In this document: positions 38,932 to 52,500 of the stretch, piece by piece
Layout of the letters: every line of letters starts with the position of its first letter
Position numbering within the stretch: position 1 is the stretch's first letter
DNA from: Syngnathus acus
Lineage: Eukaryota > Chordata > Actinopteri > Syngnathiformes > Syngnathidae
Assembly (NCBI RefSeq): GCF_901709675.1
Contig: NC_051087.1
Span: 2,250,001 to 2,314,000, forward strand
Reading direction: 5' to 3'
Length of the DNA: 64,000 bases
Made by a program: the position numbers and the translations under genes
The notes under the pieces: generated by a model
The model's input: only the letters and a program-made list of their open reading frames with translations
Databases searched by the model: none
What the model was told of the DNA's origin: nothing

Positions 38932-41900
38932 TACATATGACATCACATTTTTACAGTACCTATGAAAGTAGTCCAGCAGATTTTGATTGGAGTGCTCTTC
39001 TGCTGGGTCGTTCGTTGTCCTCTGAGGAGTGATGATTGTGGCCTTGGGGGAGGTTACCTGGTCTAATTGCAGGGTGCTGGAGGTGAAAAGATGTGAGCCT
39101 GCAAAATGATAGACAAGTTAAAAACTCATAAAAAGTTTCATAACCACCACACACACACACACACAAACTAAACGGACATTCGAAGGACATTATTACAATT
39201 GCACTGATGTTTTTGCACGTGTGCTTGTTGGAGACAAGCAGGTGCACATGAAAAGAAAAATGTGAGTTGGTACAGACAAGGAGAGGAAATAGCAGAGCAA
39301 AGTGCCCACCAAAGTGGTCTGGATGCTTCAAGACGACATGCAGGATTGGGGTTAAGGTTTGGGGGGGGGGGGCAAAAGCTCCAGGGGAGCACTGTGCTTG
39401 TTGGAGGACCACCAGATGGAGAGCCGCTTATACATATTTTTTCCCCAAATTATGTTTTTTGCTATAATTTTTTTCATCATTAGCACTATTTTTGTCGGAT
39501 CTTCCATCATTTCTTTGGTTTGAATAATGTTCCACTTTTTTTTTTCCTATAAATCCAATAATGTTTTGGGGGTAAATTGATTATTTTGGTTGAAATCATG
39601 ATTTTCTTTTTGCTTTATTGTTGTTTAAAATCCTAATCAATTCACCGTGCCTTGCATTTCGCACAAATTCTTTTTCAAAATCTCCGTATAGAACGGACAC
39701 ATTTTGGTCATTGAAACATTTGCAATGTAATAATTAGAGATGGAGGAGACAACGTATTTCCCTTTTCCGCCTCCTTGCTTTCCTTTGGTGGTTTGCATCA
39801 GCGTGTTCTCCGTGCCGCCAGCTCGCCACGGCAGCAGCCTTTGGACACGGAGCTTTGCACAGATTAGGATGCGACGCAGGCGGGCGGCCCCGTGTACCAA
39901 AACAAGGATTAGCGCTGTGGCGAAGGCGGCGCAAAGAAAAGCGCAGCGCCAAGAAAGAAGTGAATAGGCAATAATTTTCTCCGTGTGCTGTTTACGCGTC
40001 TCCACTTTGGGAGCGGATTTATTTCGTGTTCATTTTTGGAGCCTGATTGAATGCCTTTCAGTCATTGTGTGTGGGTTTGAAATTTTGTTTTTAGAGCATA
40101 GCCAACTTGGCAGGTTAGCATGTAGCCCAAAGTCTATTACAGTGCAACCTTCTGAGCTGAAATTTGTTTTTGAATTGGGAAGGGAGGAGAGATGTTAGCT
40201 TAGCATGGAGGGTATGTCAACTTTTTCTCAATTTACTGATACAATTTACAAATTTGTAGCGTAGCATACCTGTATGTTGCATCTGACTAGATTCCCCCCC
40301 CCCCAAAAAATGTAAAATAATATTTCGTAGGGGTCAAAGGTGCTATTTTGCACCTATTGGCAGTTTAGCATTGAGAAATAAATGCCATCTGTCTTAAATA
40401 TCGTCAAATTTTGGTTTCAGTTCATTTTTAAAAAATCTTCAAATTTGAAGGTATAATTTTTTTTAATTAATAAGGTTTCATACAAAGCAGCAAACTGTCA
40501 GTCTTACCTGTGGTCCAAATCTCGGCGACGGGGGTCTTCACATGACAGATTGGGCCTCAGCGGGACATTTAATTGCATCACTTCATGGACAAGAGTCAGT
40601 ACTGAGGTCTGGGCAAATAAACAAGCTTGGAACCTGCCGTGTAATGACAAACAAGGAAATAAATCAAATGTGAAATATCATTTGACAGTCACTCAATACC
40701 AACATTGCTCATTTTTGCTGCATTTAATTGTGTTACCTGATGGTTTTTTTTGTAACTAAGAAATATTTCAGGTGGTCAGAGAAAAATTGTGCTGTGCAAA
40801 AGTCTCCCCAAATAATTCCAAAGTCCATCTTTGGTCATTTCAGAACCAACTTTGGGGAGGGGGATGTTTTATGCCAAACAAGATACATTTTGTATCTCAC
40901 GATATTGGGGCTTTTTACCAGTCGTGGGTGGGTCATAACTTCTCCTCTGTGGGTTCACTTTGGTGTTTTGACTGTCAAAACATCACCAAAAAAGTGCATG
41001 AAAACATCAATGGAGGACGTTGATGTAGTTGTATACAACATTAAAGCCGGTTCAAATGTTTGGTATACAGTCCTCCTCCTCCATGTTTATTTCCAGTGCT
41101 GTTTGGGAAACGATAGACCACCGGACTACGGAGGCTCCTGTGTGAGGGAGAATGATTTTAAAAAAAAGAAAAGTTATGATTCACGCAGCTGATATATGAT
41201 GTATAAACTCACATAGATCGCAGAGTTTGGAAAGGATGCCAATAGACAAGGCTAGGATTGCATTACCTCTCGCAATATTGCGATGTGTGTGTGCGAGGCA
41301 GTGAGGTGGGTGGTCTGCACTCGCTATCATTAAACAAGCCAAAACCTCATTGGTATTTTCAGAAGGAAATTAATATCTACATGGTGTGTGTGCGTATACG
41401 TCCAAAAAAATGTGAAGTTGAAAAGGATCACCCACATTTCCTTGTGTTTATCAGCATCCTTGCTTTTTTGCTCTCAGGCTATTAAAATAAAAATAAAAAG
41501 TTTTCAAGGAGGGTTTCTTGTGAAAGGTTTAACGCCAGACCTCAAATAAATATCTAATTTCTTTCCTCTTGGGCTCTTTTTAAAAAAAAATTGGCATCTT
41601 TTGAAAATCAACATGGATTGTGCTTCTGTCCTGTTGGAAGTAAACACTAAAAACCAACATTTGAGACATGCTATAAATTTTAATAGACATATTGATATTT
41701 CTGAAGAGAAAGTTATCATCCCTAAGTTGTATTTACAATACATGAATACAAAACAAATTTTTAAAAAAGAAAAAAAATGCACACATACAGTACAATGACA
41801 TACTTAAATAATTATCTCATTTTGTGTAACTACTACTTAAATAATGAAAATGGTTATTCTATTCACACCATGCCGACTCAGCAGCTACAATGCAACAACG

Positions 41901-43314
41901 TTCACATTAAGTGCTAACAAAAAAAGAAAAACAACAACAAAAAATAGACCTTTTTTTTCATTTTACAGCATAAAAATTCCATTGTGGACTTGACCAGGTA
42001 GACGTATTATGTCAGCAACACCTCAACGAGGTGAACAAATACAAAAAAAAAAAACCAACACCGTTTGAACAAAAACAAACGGCAACATGGTGGAACTGTA
42101 GTGGCGCTTTGTGTAGTGGATTGTTTAGGGGAAGGGCGCTTAAAAAGCAAGCTGCAAGTATACCAAATGGACACAAAGCTTAGTGTAAAACATATTTTTT
42201 ATAAACACCAATCTCTCCCATATATTATTACGCTTAGAAAAATAAACCCCCCTCTATCATAATAATAATGCTATGCTTTTTTTTTTTCCCATTATTTTTT
42301 TTTTTTGCAATACTAAGTAGTAGTGGGTAAGCTCTATAGGGGAATATACATCGCCATTCGCTACCTCCTCCTCTTCTTCCCTTTGTGATTTGGTCGTCCA
42401 CTAGCCCCTTTTACAACACCCGCGAAAAGATGGCAGGTTATTCTGCAACTGCGGGGATTTCACTTCTCCAGCCTTGTTGTGTTGCAAGCAATTATGACAT
42501 CAGCGTCTGATGTCATCTCATTTCCTGATTGTGAGACGCTGTTTTACCGTGTAAAAGCGCTTTTGCTGAAATCTGTCAGGTTGAGAGGTTTCACACCTGA
42601 CACTCACTGGAAGCAATTCTCACGTCAGACAACGATATCATCACGCCATCTGATTGCGAGATGCTGTGTTGCTGTGTGAAACTGTTCATCTTAAAATACG
42701 GGTAAAGGTGTGATTTCCTGTCTTGACTGCCAATTTTGCAACACACAAAAAGCTTTTTGTTTTTTAAACGTCACAAGTAGCAGTGATTTAATCGAATGAC
42801 TCTTACTTTTGCAGGGTCTCCGTGTGAAAGAGGCTAGCTTTGTTAGACCGGAACTGTGCAAATGTGTTTGACTTTTGAAAAGTTTTGTAATGAATGCAGA
42901 GCAGGGGTGGGTAGCAATCCAGCGTCTTTCTTCATCCTGCGATGAAAATGTCTAACAGTTGTGGATGCAGTCTTGTGAACAAAAGTCATGACGACATCAC
43001 GCCAAAATAAACGGTCGCTCCATTGCGTTGTTTTTTTTTTTTTAGATTTGTCCCAAAGAGGAGCAGAAATGTCTTGGCGGGCGTTTTCCGTGACTTGGAT
43101 GCCTGGCCTGGCGCTCAAGTAGCTTATCGTCCAGTGAGAAACCATAACGTCCAATGATGTCAAAGGCAGCTGTGATGGAGATCCTTTTTTTTTTTCTCGT
43201 CAGCGTGGGCAAAATGAAATAAAAAAATGGATACCTCGTTGGCCGGTGGCGCTAGGTAGATTCGTGTAGGGCGGGGATGAAGGTGCTGACGAGGACGAGC
43301 CCCTCGCAGTCTCT

Positions 43315-43511
43315 TTATACGATGTAGCTAGTCAGGTCCAGGAGGTACGAGGTCATGTCGATGATGTGGTCCAGAAGGCCGTCCTTCTCCTGGTCGTTGG
43401 GCATGCCCTGCTCGCTCTGCTCGCACTGGTCGCCCGAGTAGCCACTCTTGCACAGGCACTTGTTGGGCTCCATGCATACGCCTCCGTTGCGACAGCCTGG
43501 GACGCACTTGG
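43315..43511 (-). CDS. hhip: hhip terminal exon, EGF repeat 2 and C-terminus
   Basis: Encodes KCVPGCRNGGVCMEPNKCLC, GYSGDQCEQ and the tail IIDMTSYLLDLTSYIV, ending TAA at 43317-43315. Confidence 0.95.
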
Positions 43512-46500
43512 CTGGATGGGGGGGGGGCAGGAAAGGCTCACGTTAGGTCGTAATGAAGATGAAAATAATCGGAGGAAAATTATGACCTGCAATGCCTAAC
43601 AGCTCCAATTCTGTATTGAGATTGTTTGACCATTTAGGGCTACCATATTTGGGTCCATAAATATTGGGGCAAGGGAAATGCATACTCAATGGGATTCGGG
43701 TCAAGTGATTGACTTGGCTAGCGATATGCTTTTGGGCAGTACGTCAGACTGCTGTCTTGCTCGGTCTACCAAAGTTGTTTGAGAGTTTTGCCGTAATCAG
43801 CTCTAAAGACATTTGAAGGGAACAAGCCTCACCGATGCGGCACAAGGGCCCCTCCCAGCCTGGGCTGCAGCAGCATTTGCCGGTGGGAGTGCAGTGTCCG
43901 TTCTTGCAGTGTCTGGAGCAAGCTGTCATCAGCAGCTCAGGAGGCTCCACCTGACGTTGGCACTCCTTGGGGATGAGGGGCCTGGAAAGAACAGTTGGGA
44001 CAAGAGGGGCGGGGCAAAGTCAGTTTGTGTTTGCGGGGAGGGCGGGAACATGAACTTGGGTGGACATGTCTATCAAAGTCTCCCGGACTTGATTCCACCT
44101 GATGACCGAGCCAAAAGTAGGGAACTCCAACTTATAATGTTTGACTAGTGCTGATGGATGGTCTGCTTACGCCAAACCAGTTTTAGTTTGTCCCGAGAAG
44201 CTTTCGTGCAAAGGCATCTTGATTTTTTTTAGGAGGAAGGAATTACAACGTTCTTTGCCAGACAACGTACAATAAGCAAGGGCAGAACCAAAACTTGTTT
44301 GTTGGCCTCGGCTTACGTTGTAATTCAACACATTTGCTTGGAGCGGTGCCGTACGAAATATGCGGTGTTGTGAACCCAAAAAAATCCTTCGTCAAGTTCG
44401 TACTGTGTGTGTGTGTGTGTGGGGGGTCATCGTTTATGAAACAAAAACGAAACCGCGACTGCCTTCGATTGGTCTCTCGTTGATGTTTTGCGAAGGTACT
44501 AGAAATTGTGCCTGCGGTATGAAATCTTGAGTGAGGAATACAAGTACAGCTTCAGATAAAAAAAATAAAACCAGACCCACCGCATACTCAACATCACAGC
44601 AAAGACTTGGGCAAAGAGCGAGCGTGTAGCGGGGGACATGCTGTGATCATTCCGTATTAAGGCAGAAAGACCCACACACGCACATCGGCGAATGGGCTGT
44701 CAAATAATTATTCCATATCACGCGCTACAAATCTGGAAGCAATACGCCAAGTGCATAATTAAGTTCAAATGTGCCCGGCACACACGCGACAGAAGAAAGA
44801 CGAACGAAAAGACCAACACAATGCGAGTGAGTGACCGGGAATGGTAACTGGACTCTTGTGGGTATCAAGAACCTGGAGGCCACGGCGCTGACGTCAGCAA
44901 ATTTGTCCACAAGGACAGGTGTCATCAATCATGGCCAGGAGGTCACTCTGTAGTCGGATGGAAACCTAGAGATAGGATTTAAGAGCGACTACTGGAGAGA
45001 TCTCCATGTCGATAAAAAAAAAAAAACAGGCGCCAGGGTTTAGTTTAATTTACTTCAACCGCTTTGAAATCAGTCGAGGAATTTGGGCAATTCTCTTTCA
45101 GATGTGCGTTAATGTTCGTGCGGCTAAGGAGATAATGACGGATACATTCTTGGGCAAAGTCCCAAGGAGTTGACATCAAAGCCACGCCCCTTAAAGGCAC
45201 ACACGGAGTATTATGTGTGTCTCTGACTTTGGCTTGATGATAAAAAGTTTTGATACAATGATTCGGTATTAAATGCCAAACAATGGTGGCGGAGGAAGGG
45301 TACATTCCCATGCTCCCATCAGCATCCAAATCTAGACTCCATCCCTGAGTGGACAAGGGGGTAAAAAATAGAGAAAGACTCCCTAGAGGATTGCAGGAGG
45401 GACGGGGGGGTGGCTTTTCGTGGCGAACACTGTTAATAGCAGGCAAGGGGTCAGCGGCGCAACTAAACAGTGCGTACGACTGCCAGGGTGGCTGTGAAAA
45501 CAGCACCTGCTGGTAGCGCCACTTGACAAAGGCAGCTGGGTCAACAGCCACTGTGGGAATGTTGCAACTTTGGGAGGGAGGGAGGGCTGGGGAGCCAAGA
45601 AAGTGCTCATACATGAGATAGTTGGAAGGCAGGATATCTTTAAAATGCTGACAGAAATATGATGGGAATAAGTGGCGATGCGACCTATTTTGTCTCTTTT
45701 GCTAACTGTTGTTAGCCTATTTTAAATAGTGTGGGAAACAGCTTGAAACGAGCACTCTTGGTCTCTTATTTAGCAAACTGTGTCTTTAAAAAAAAATCAT
45801 ATCAGATTAATCCGATATTATCTATATGGCTGTGCATTTTGACCTCTTGCTGGAAGGTCTGGAACGTATCCACAGGATTGACCGCAAATTCTCGAGTTGG
45901 AAGGAACTTTTCCTGTTTGACAGTCAACGTCACACAAGTCACATATCGGCAAACGTCTCCGGCCTCTTGTTTATACGCATGTATTTATCCGAGTGTGTGC
46001 TGTGTTTGCTGTGTACAGATATAAACTGCGTGGGTGGCGGGTACATGCGAACGCGCACATCTGCGGGCCTGTGCGAGCGCGCGATATGCTAACTCCCAGC
46101 ATGGTGTCGCAAAAAAAAAAAAAACCCTTTCTTTTCCCGTGCCTCTTAAATCTTGCACCACCTCCGCTGTGGTCGGCGCTTTGACAACGCTGTGTGAATA
46201 GCGGCCGCTACAATACACAGTAAATATTCTTGCACAATTAAAATAAGGAGGGACGATACAAAAGACGGCCACCCTCCGTCCGACAATGGTCGCCAAAAGA
46301 GACCACACTGGGAATCCCCGGATAGCCTTGAAAGCATGTTAAGATGATAAAAAACACAAATGGTTTCAATGAAAAGTGAAATGAAATTCTGAGAACATCA
46401 TCGAAAAGTTGTGACAAAAGAAAGAACACATAAGGTGTATGAGATTTAAGTTGTAAAAGTCAGAATGTGAGAATTTAACTTTTGTTTATAAAATTGTAAT

Positions 46501-49500
46501 TTACAAGAAAAAAATCCAATTGGCGGGAATAAAGTTGTCAAATAATTCATCCATCCATTTACTGAAGCGCTTCACCCACAGGGGGGGTTACGGGCAGAAT
46601 CATTAAAGTTATGTGTCGTGAAATAATTTCAAGAGAATTAAGTCGTAATCTGAAGATGTTCTTTTATGAGAACAAGTCTTAATGACACCAGACAATAATT
46701 AGGATCATAAATTTGTACCATCCATTTTCTGAATGGCTTACATAAGAAAAAAGCAAAAACAAAAGCGTATAATAATAATAAATAAATCAGAAATTGGCAC
46801 AATTAAACTTGACCTGATGTTGACATTTTGCGCATTTGTCAGAACGTGCAAAAAATTTGGATGACTTCAATCACGCCGCAAAACCACCAAGCATCGCTGG
46901 TTGTTTTACAAGCCCCCCCCCCATTCAGCGCTTTTCAACGCATGGTGGCCTATTTATTATCGGAGGCGCACTTCCGCTGACAAACAAATACCTCCAAATG
47001 AAGTCATCTGCCCAAGACATGTTTACACAAACACTTCTGAGGGATTTTATGGTTAATGTTTCCCTGTAGGGCCTTTAGTCCGCGCTCTACCAAACGGCTT
47101 CTGCGTGTTCCCAAACATCCACCAGGAGAATAACAACGCGATGGCACCGCAAAGTAGTTGCATTTAAAGTTAGCAGAAAGTCTCAAACGTTGTGAATGGG
47201 AAAGTGTGATTGATCCCCGTAGAAGGAAAAGATTCCTCAAAATGACAATTATATGTGATCATGCTGAGGAGCAAAGTTATAAAGTAGCAAAAACTTATTT
47301 TATGATAACAAATTTTTCAAAGACTGCTGCAACTTGTCTGCAGACTAAACAAGTCCAGTCCACGGTGGAAAGAAATGTTCTGCCGAGGGGGAGCGACGAC
47401 GCATCCAGCGGCGGGGCCAGAAAACATAAATACGGAGCAAGTCACCGGGGCCCCTTTTTGAAACATCTGCGGTGTCATTAATTGCGCCGATGCCTGGGTG
47501 GCACTGTCGTCACCCGCGACTGATCAGCCGCATAACATATTTCAAGTGTGATTCCCAGTCTGCTTTTTCTACTTAATCTGTCTCTCTCCATTTAACAGGA
47601 GATATTTCATCGGCGAGCTGTTCTTTCGGCTGTTCCGAGTTAAGCGCCACCCGTTTGCTGACATGGAAACAAAATCGCATACGGTTTAGCCTCCAAAGTC
47701 AAACATGATCCGCTACTATAAGAAATGCCTGTAATGTAATGCCGCCTTTTACGGGCAGCGTAAGAGGGGCTTCTGGTGCTATTTCAGAAGGCGGAAAATT
47801 GACGTGGTCCATTTCATACCACCGTTCCATGTCAGTGCCAATTATAGAATGTTTGCTCTTCAGCAAATTTGAATACCGTACTTTTGTCATCCGTTAGTCA
47901 CTAAAAATCTTGTCTACTGGCTGTTTTTATGTGCTCAAGTTGAAATAATAAAAGTATTTGTTGTTTTTGGGTGTAGGCAATTCATATTTTTCTCATCTGC
48001 GTTTCATTTGCGATTTCAGGTGCATATTTATTTGCCTGTATGTATCGCGTTGTTTGCGCTAGCATGTTATTTAGACTAGCATGCTAGCTGTAGTTGATGA
48101 GGCAATTTGTTTGTGTTGAAGAAGTTAATTATTGAATACAGTTGCTAATGTCACAAGCATTCATGATTGCATCATTAATAAATGTTGAAGAAATAAAACA
48201 CTCTTGCTCAATATCGTAGAGAGTGCTTACTAAAAGGTTAGCATAACACCGTGTTAGCGCATATGCAGTGAGATAAATGACGTGTCAAAGTGGGACGAGA
48301 CAGGTGTCCCGGTGTTTTTCCCCCACTCTCAGCAAAATAAAACCTTCTGTGCGACTGCTCTGAAAATAACTGGCGTGCGGTTACGTTGCCAGTTACGGCG
48401 CGCGTCCATCCAGCTACGCCGTTAGCAATACCTGACACTAATGTAGTGAAATGCAACGCTCGCTCTCCGGTTGCCGTTCTGCGTTAGCGTGGGCCGGGGC
48501 CGAGGCGGGGCCGTCATGTGACGACCCGTTGGCATTGGCTAGGATTTGAAAGACGGGAGATTAATGGAGGCCTCATGGGTTGTATCAACGCGGGATTGTG
48601 TGACAGCGGCCAATTTATTGGGTACACTTCCACTATGGCTCCTCTGCATCTAATTCTGCTTCTCCGAAGATATTTAAGGACACAACCGACTGCACACGCC
48701 GGCAGCTTACACTTACCGGCAGCTTACAAAAAAAATGTGATAGCCAACACCATATGTTTGCACCCGAGTGATCAAATTCCCAATCTGTGGTATGTGTACG
48801 TGAGATTTAAAAGTGGAAGGCTGACCTGTCATTAAAATTTATATTATGGTTTTCCCGTGTGGTGAATGTTTGATTATTTTATTTCATTTATTTATTATTT
48901 GTATTTAATTTTATTTCTTTATTTCTTTAGTAAGACATCATTTGTTACCTTGACTCACCTGTGCCTGATTTTTCTCACCATGATCCGATTCCACGGGCAG
49001 AACTCAATGTTTTTAATCATCATCGGGGTTTTTGTTTTTTAGGTAGTTAACGGGGTGGAATGGGTGCGCCATCTCTGATGAAATGTTAAAAGGTTTTTTT
49101 TGTTTTAATTCAACAGTGGGCTTTGGGAATTGAGCAACTTTAGGAGAACCGTAATGCAAATGATTATGGCGAGCAGCAAGTGTGGAAGTCTAGAAGAAGT
49201 GTTGACGTGTACCTTTTGGGGTCCACCAACTTGTAGAGTTTGCCACTTTGCGACTGCACCATGCTTTTACTGCTCGCCAGTATGTAGCCTTCACCTGAAA
49301 CAAAATGGAAGATGTTTTACGGGTGCACGGAAAACACTCACGAGCGGGAAGCACGCCGGGATGGTTTAACGAAGAACAGCAAAATCCCATAAGGGGACAA
49401 AGTGTAAACATGTGTCTGCGGGGTCCCGTGCCTTTTGGGACGCACGCCCGCGAGAGCGCCGATCAAACATTTATGATGGCTGTTGTTGAGCGAGTGCTTG

Positions 49501-52500
49501 ACTTAATCAGAAACACTGCAGCCGACAGTTTGTAATCCCCGCCGATGACTGGTGGGCCGCAGCTGGTATAAAGTTCTGTATCACATTAGGCCGCTCACCT
49601 CACTTCACCCGAGCGCTCCCAAATTGACGGCAACACACTACACCCGTGCAAAACATTGCGCCGTAGGTGGCCCAGCATGCAAAATGGGAGGCTTTGCGTG
49701 ATGTTTTATAGCAATGACATTGAATCCATCAGGAAGTATGCATTTAATATCCTGCTGGCTGATTGAAAGTCAAAACCGTATTTCCTCAAATGGTGGCCGT
49801 CCCTTGAATAGAAAGCCGTCGAGTCGCCGGCTGGGTCATCCGCTGACAAAATAAACGCCTCCCTCGGACGGTAACTTTGCTTATCTCCAATTGCTCACAC
49901 ACGGGAATTCCCAAAAAGTTAACGCCACCCTGTGACTGGTCAAGCATAAGGGCAACTGACTCGTAAAATACTGTACGCCTCGTCACGGCCACACTGACCC
50001 AGCTCGTCTTCTCCGAATCCCAGGATGTGTCCGACCAGCGTGGAGCCGCAGGAGCTGGCTGAGCCCAGACAAAGCGGTTTCTCCTGCCACTGGTCGCTTG
50101 CTGCCGACGGCGTTATCGACGACTTCTGGAGAATCCGCAGGTTGCTGAGATAAACAGTAGATAGGATCGAACAAAACAAGTCAAGTCTTGGAGCCGTGAA
50201 GTACGTGACCTCCGCTCCAACTGAAGTGTCAATTATTTATTGGCTATGTCATCCAGTTGAATGAATAAATAATCTGAATAATGCTGTACTTCCTTGAAAC
50301 AATTATTAGCCAAAACGTTGGCGCTACATGTGCATGCAACATAGGACTGAAGTCACAGTGACCACCTGTCTGTCCACTGGACTGGTGCTGCTGTTTTCGT
50401 TCGCAACTGAGTTCAAACAGCAATTTTGTGTGAAGACATTAGCATCTTTGAACTGAGGTCATTACACAAAAGGGAGTTGTCAATCACAAGGTGTTTATTT
50501 GTGGAAATATGCCATTTTATATTATAGAGGTCAATGAATTAATCCTTGCACATGTCTTGGCTACCATTCTAACCATTTTCCTTTCCCACAGACCCGCATG
50601 ATGCCACTAGAGACCGTCGTTGCGTCACCAGGAAGGTTTTGCTCAATCACAAGATTCACAACACATCCGCAAATTGGAACGGAATTTCAGCCACCGCGCA
50701 TGGTTCCAAACCCAATCCCAAAGATCCTGCAATGAAGGGAAATTTCTCACCGTGATTGACTTCCTCTTTGCCTCTTGGAGCGTCAGTCTTTGACATCAGC
50801 AAATGAGGATGAATTACAAACCAAAGAAAAGTGTGAACAGCGCAAGGCAGGATGTCCCGTCTCCATTTACACCCAACTGGCCAGGCCACTGTGGCAAGAG
50901 TAACACAATACCGACGTCCCCCACCGGCCCCACCCCCACATCGCTGGAACTTTGTATTCACCGCATGATGCAAGGGACAGATTGACGAGGGTGAGAATGG
51001 AGAGTGGTGACGTCTGCAAATCTAACATTCTCAAAAACTATAATGGTTGCCTCCTACAGGAACACAAATGCTGGTGACACAAAACACACCATTTGAACTC
51101 TGTAGCCAACCAAAACAGCAGCACCCTTCCTCTAAAAGATGGTCCCCAATCTGAAACATGCTACAATTTGGAGGCAATATGGTTTGTGCCTTACCCGAGC
51201 TTATCTCCAAACACGTAGCTGCCGTACAATCGTCTGGACTGGCAACCCCTGTAGATGAAACCGCCCACTGGCGGCGCTCCTCCGATGGACTGCAGGTCAT
51301 AGACGGAAGGTTCGTTCTCTGCGCAGTATGAAGGAGAGGAGCAAATATTAGAAAAACAAAATCATTCTTTGAGAAGAAAAAAAAAACGTAAATTAGCTTT
51401 TTTAAGAAAAAAATGTATTTTAAAAGAACTTTTTACTTTTTGTGCGGAAAAGGGCGTTGAGGAACTAATTTTATAATTAAAGTATAGTTTGTGAGAATGA
51501 TGAAGCCAAACGACAACAATAAAGCGATGACCATGAAATATGACTTTTAAATATGGTTTTCGTGGAACAAGCCATTTTGGGTCCGCATTTTGTCAGTACC
51601 GCATGGACTTTGGCAGACGTCCGCATTGTCCCCCTGTCTGCTTCATAAGTTTGACGCTGATGTAATAAGACTTATTTTTGGAGCGCTGTGGTCTTGGCAA
51701 TGGGAAATGTGAATGGCGGCTGGTGTGTTGATTTCCCCACGGCAATGACTTTCCAGTTTAGATAATTGGCCCCTGTGGCGAAGCATCCCTCAAGGGGGTC
51801 AAGTCGACATTTGGGTTGCCTAAGTCGTCATTATTAAGACAAACAGCCGTTAATTTATCTGTGGAAGGAAAGTGGGTTAAAAATGGTCAAGAGCGCCATT
51901 TGCCTTTTTTTTCCGCTCATTGTGAGAGGAACCCCGCTGAGATTTGCGTCTTCAACAATGCTAAGCCATCAACCTTGTGGTTATTGCTGTAGACAGATCC
52001 AAATTCACAGTGTGGATGCAATTTTGCTTTTGGCATTTATGTGCTCCGTGCACACAGGGGTTCCAAGTGAGTGAATTTGTGTGCGTGTGTGTGTGTGTGT
52101 TGGGGGGGTATTTCTCTGGCACTTCTAAAATTTTTACATGTAACCTCCTGTACCTTGGCAGCTGTCCTGAATTGTATCTCAACGTGTTGCCAAACTGCTG
52201 TGTTCTTACAAAACGAGGGTGGGGGAATTTTTTTGTTCTCAATTTAAAGCCAAAATCTTGGGCAAAAAAGGCACATTTACATCATGATCAATTTTATGGA
52301 GTGTTTCTTAAAAGAGTGCTTTGACGGCACGCTTCGACGAGTTGGTACCAAGGATGTCTCAAAACATTCCCAGAATGTTGTGTCTATCCAGATTTCTCGA
52401 CAAAATTCTTTTTTATAGTGTTTTAAAGTACACCTGCACATTAGAGACATTTCTACTTGAACTCACCGTAATCTTTCCCTTTGTGAATCTCCAAAATTCT

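Larger units (their letters stand above)
34746..43314. other. Gene-free spacer between smad1 and hhip
   Basis: AT-rich sequence with many microsatellites and homopolymers and no recognised gene. The longest frames (37999-38946 minus, 40728-41192 plus) are repeat-driven or resemble nothing known. The part just left of 43315 is probably hhip 3' UTR; the nearest signal I see is a variant minus-strand ATTAAA near 41677. No remains of otud4, abce1 or anapc10 are visible. Confidence 0.5.
43982..49212 (-). other. Large hhip intron
   Basis: 5.2 kb with no recognised gene. A 189-codon minus-strand frame (45045-45614) is unassigned. Degenerate SINE tails lie at about 46548-46742 and a GC-rich, microsatellite-free patch at about 47380-47700. 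Confidence 0.5.

Noticed and set aside
37999-38946. 315-codon minus-strand frame
   Set aside because: It runs through the (GT)40, (ATT)n and poly(C) repeats, giving poly-His/Thr, poly-Ile and poly-Gly; it is a repeat artefact.
40728-41192. 154-codon plus-strand frame in the smad1-hhip spacer
   Set aside because: Matches no family I know, ends in a Lys run and has no splice or promoter context.
49190-49411. 73-codon minus-strand ATG frame as a separate gene
   Set aside because: It overlaps the 82-nt hhip exon at 49213-49294 in the wrong frame; the spliced hhip frame explains the conservation.
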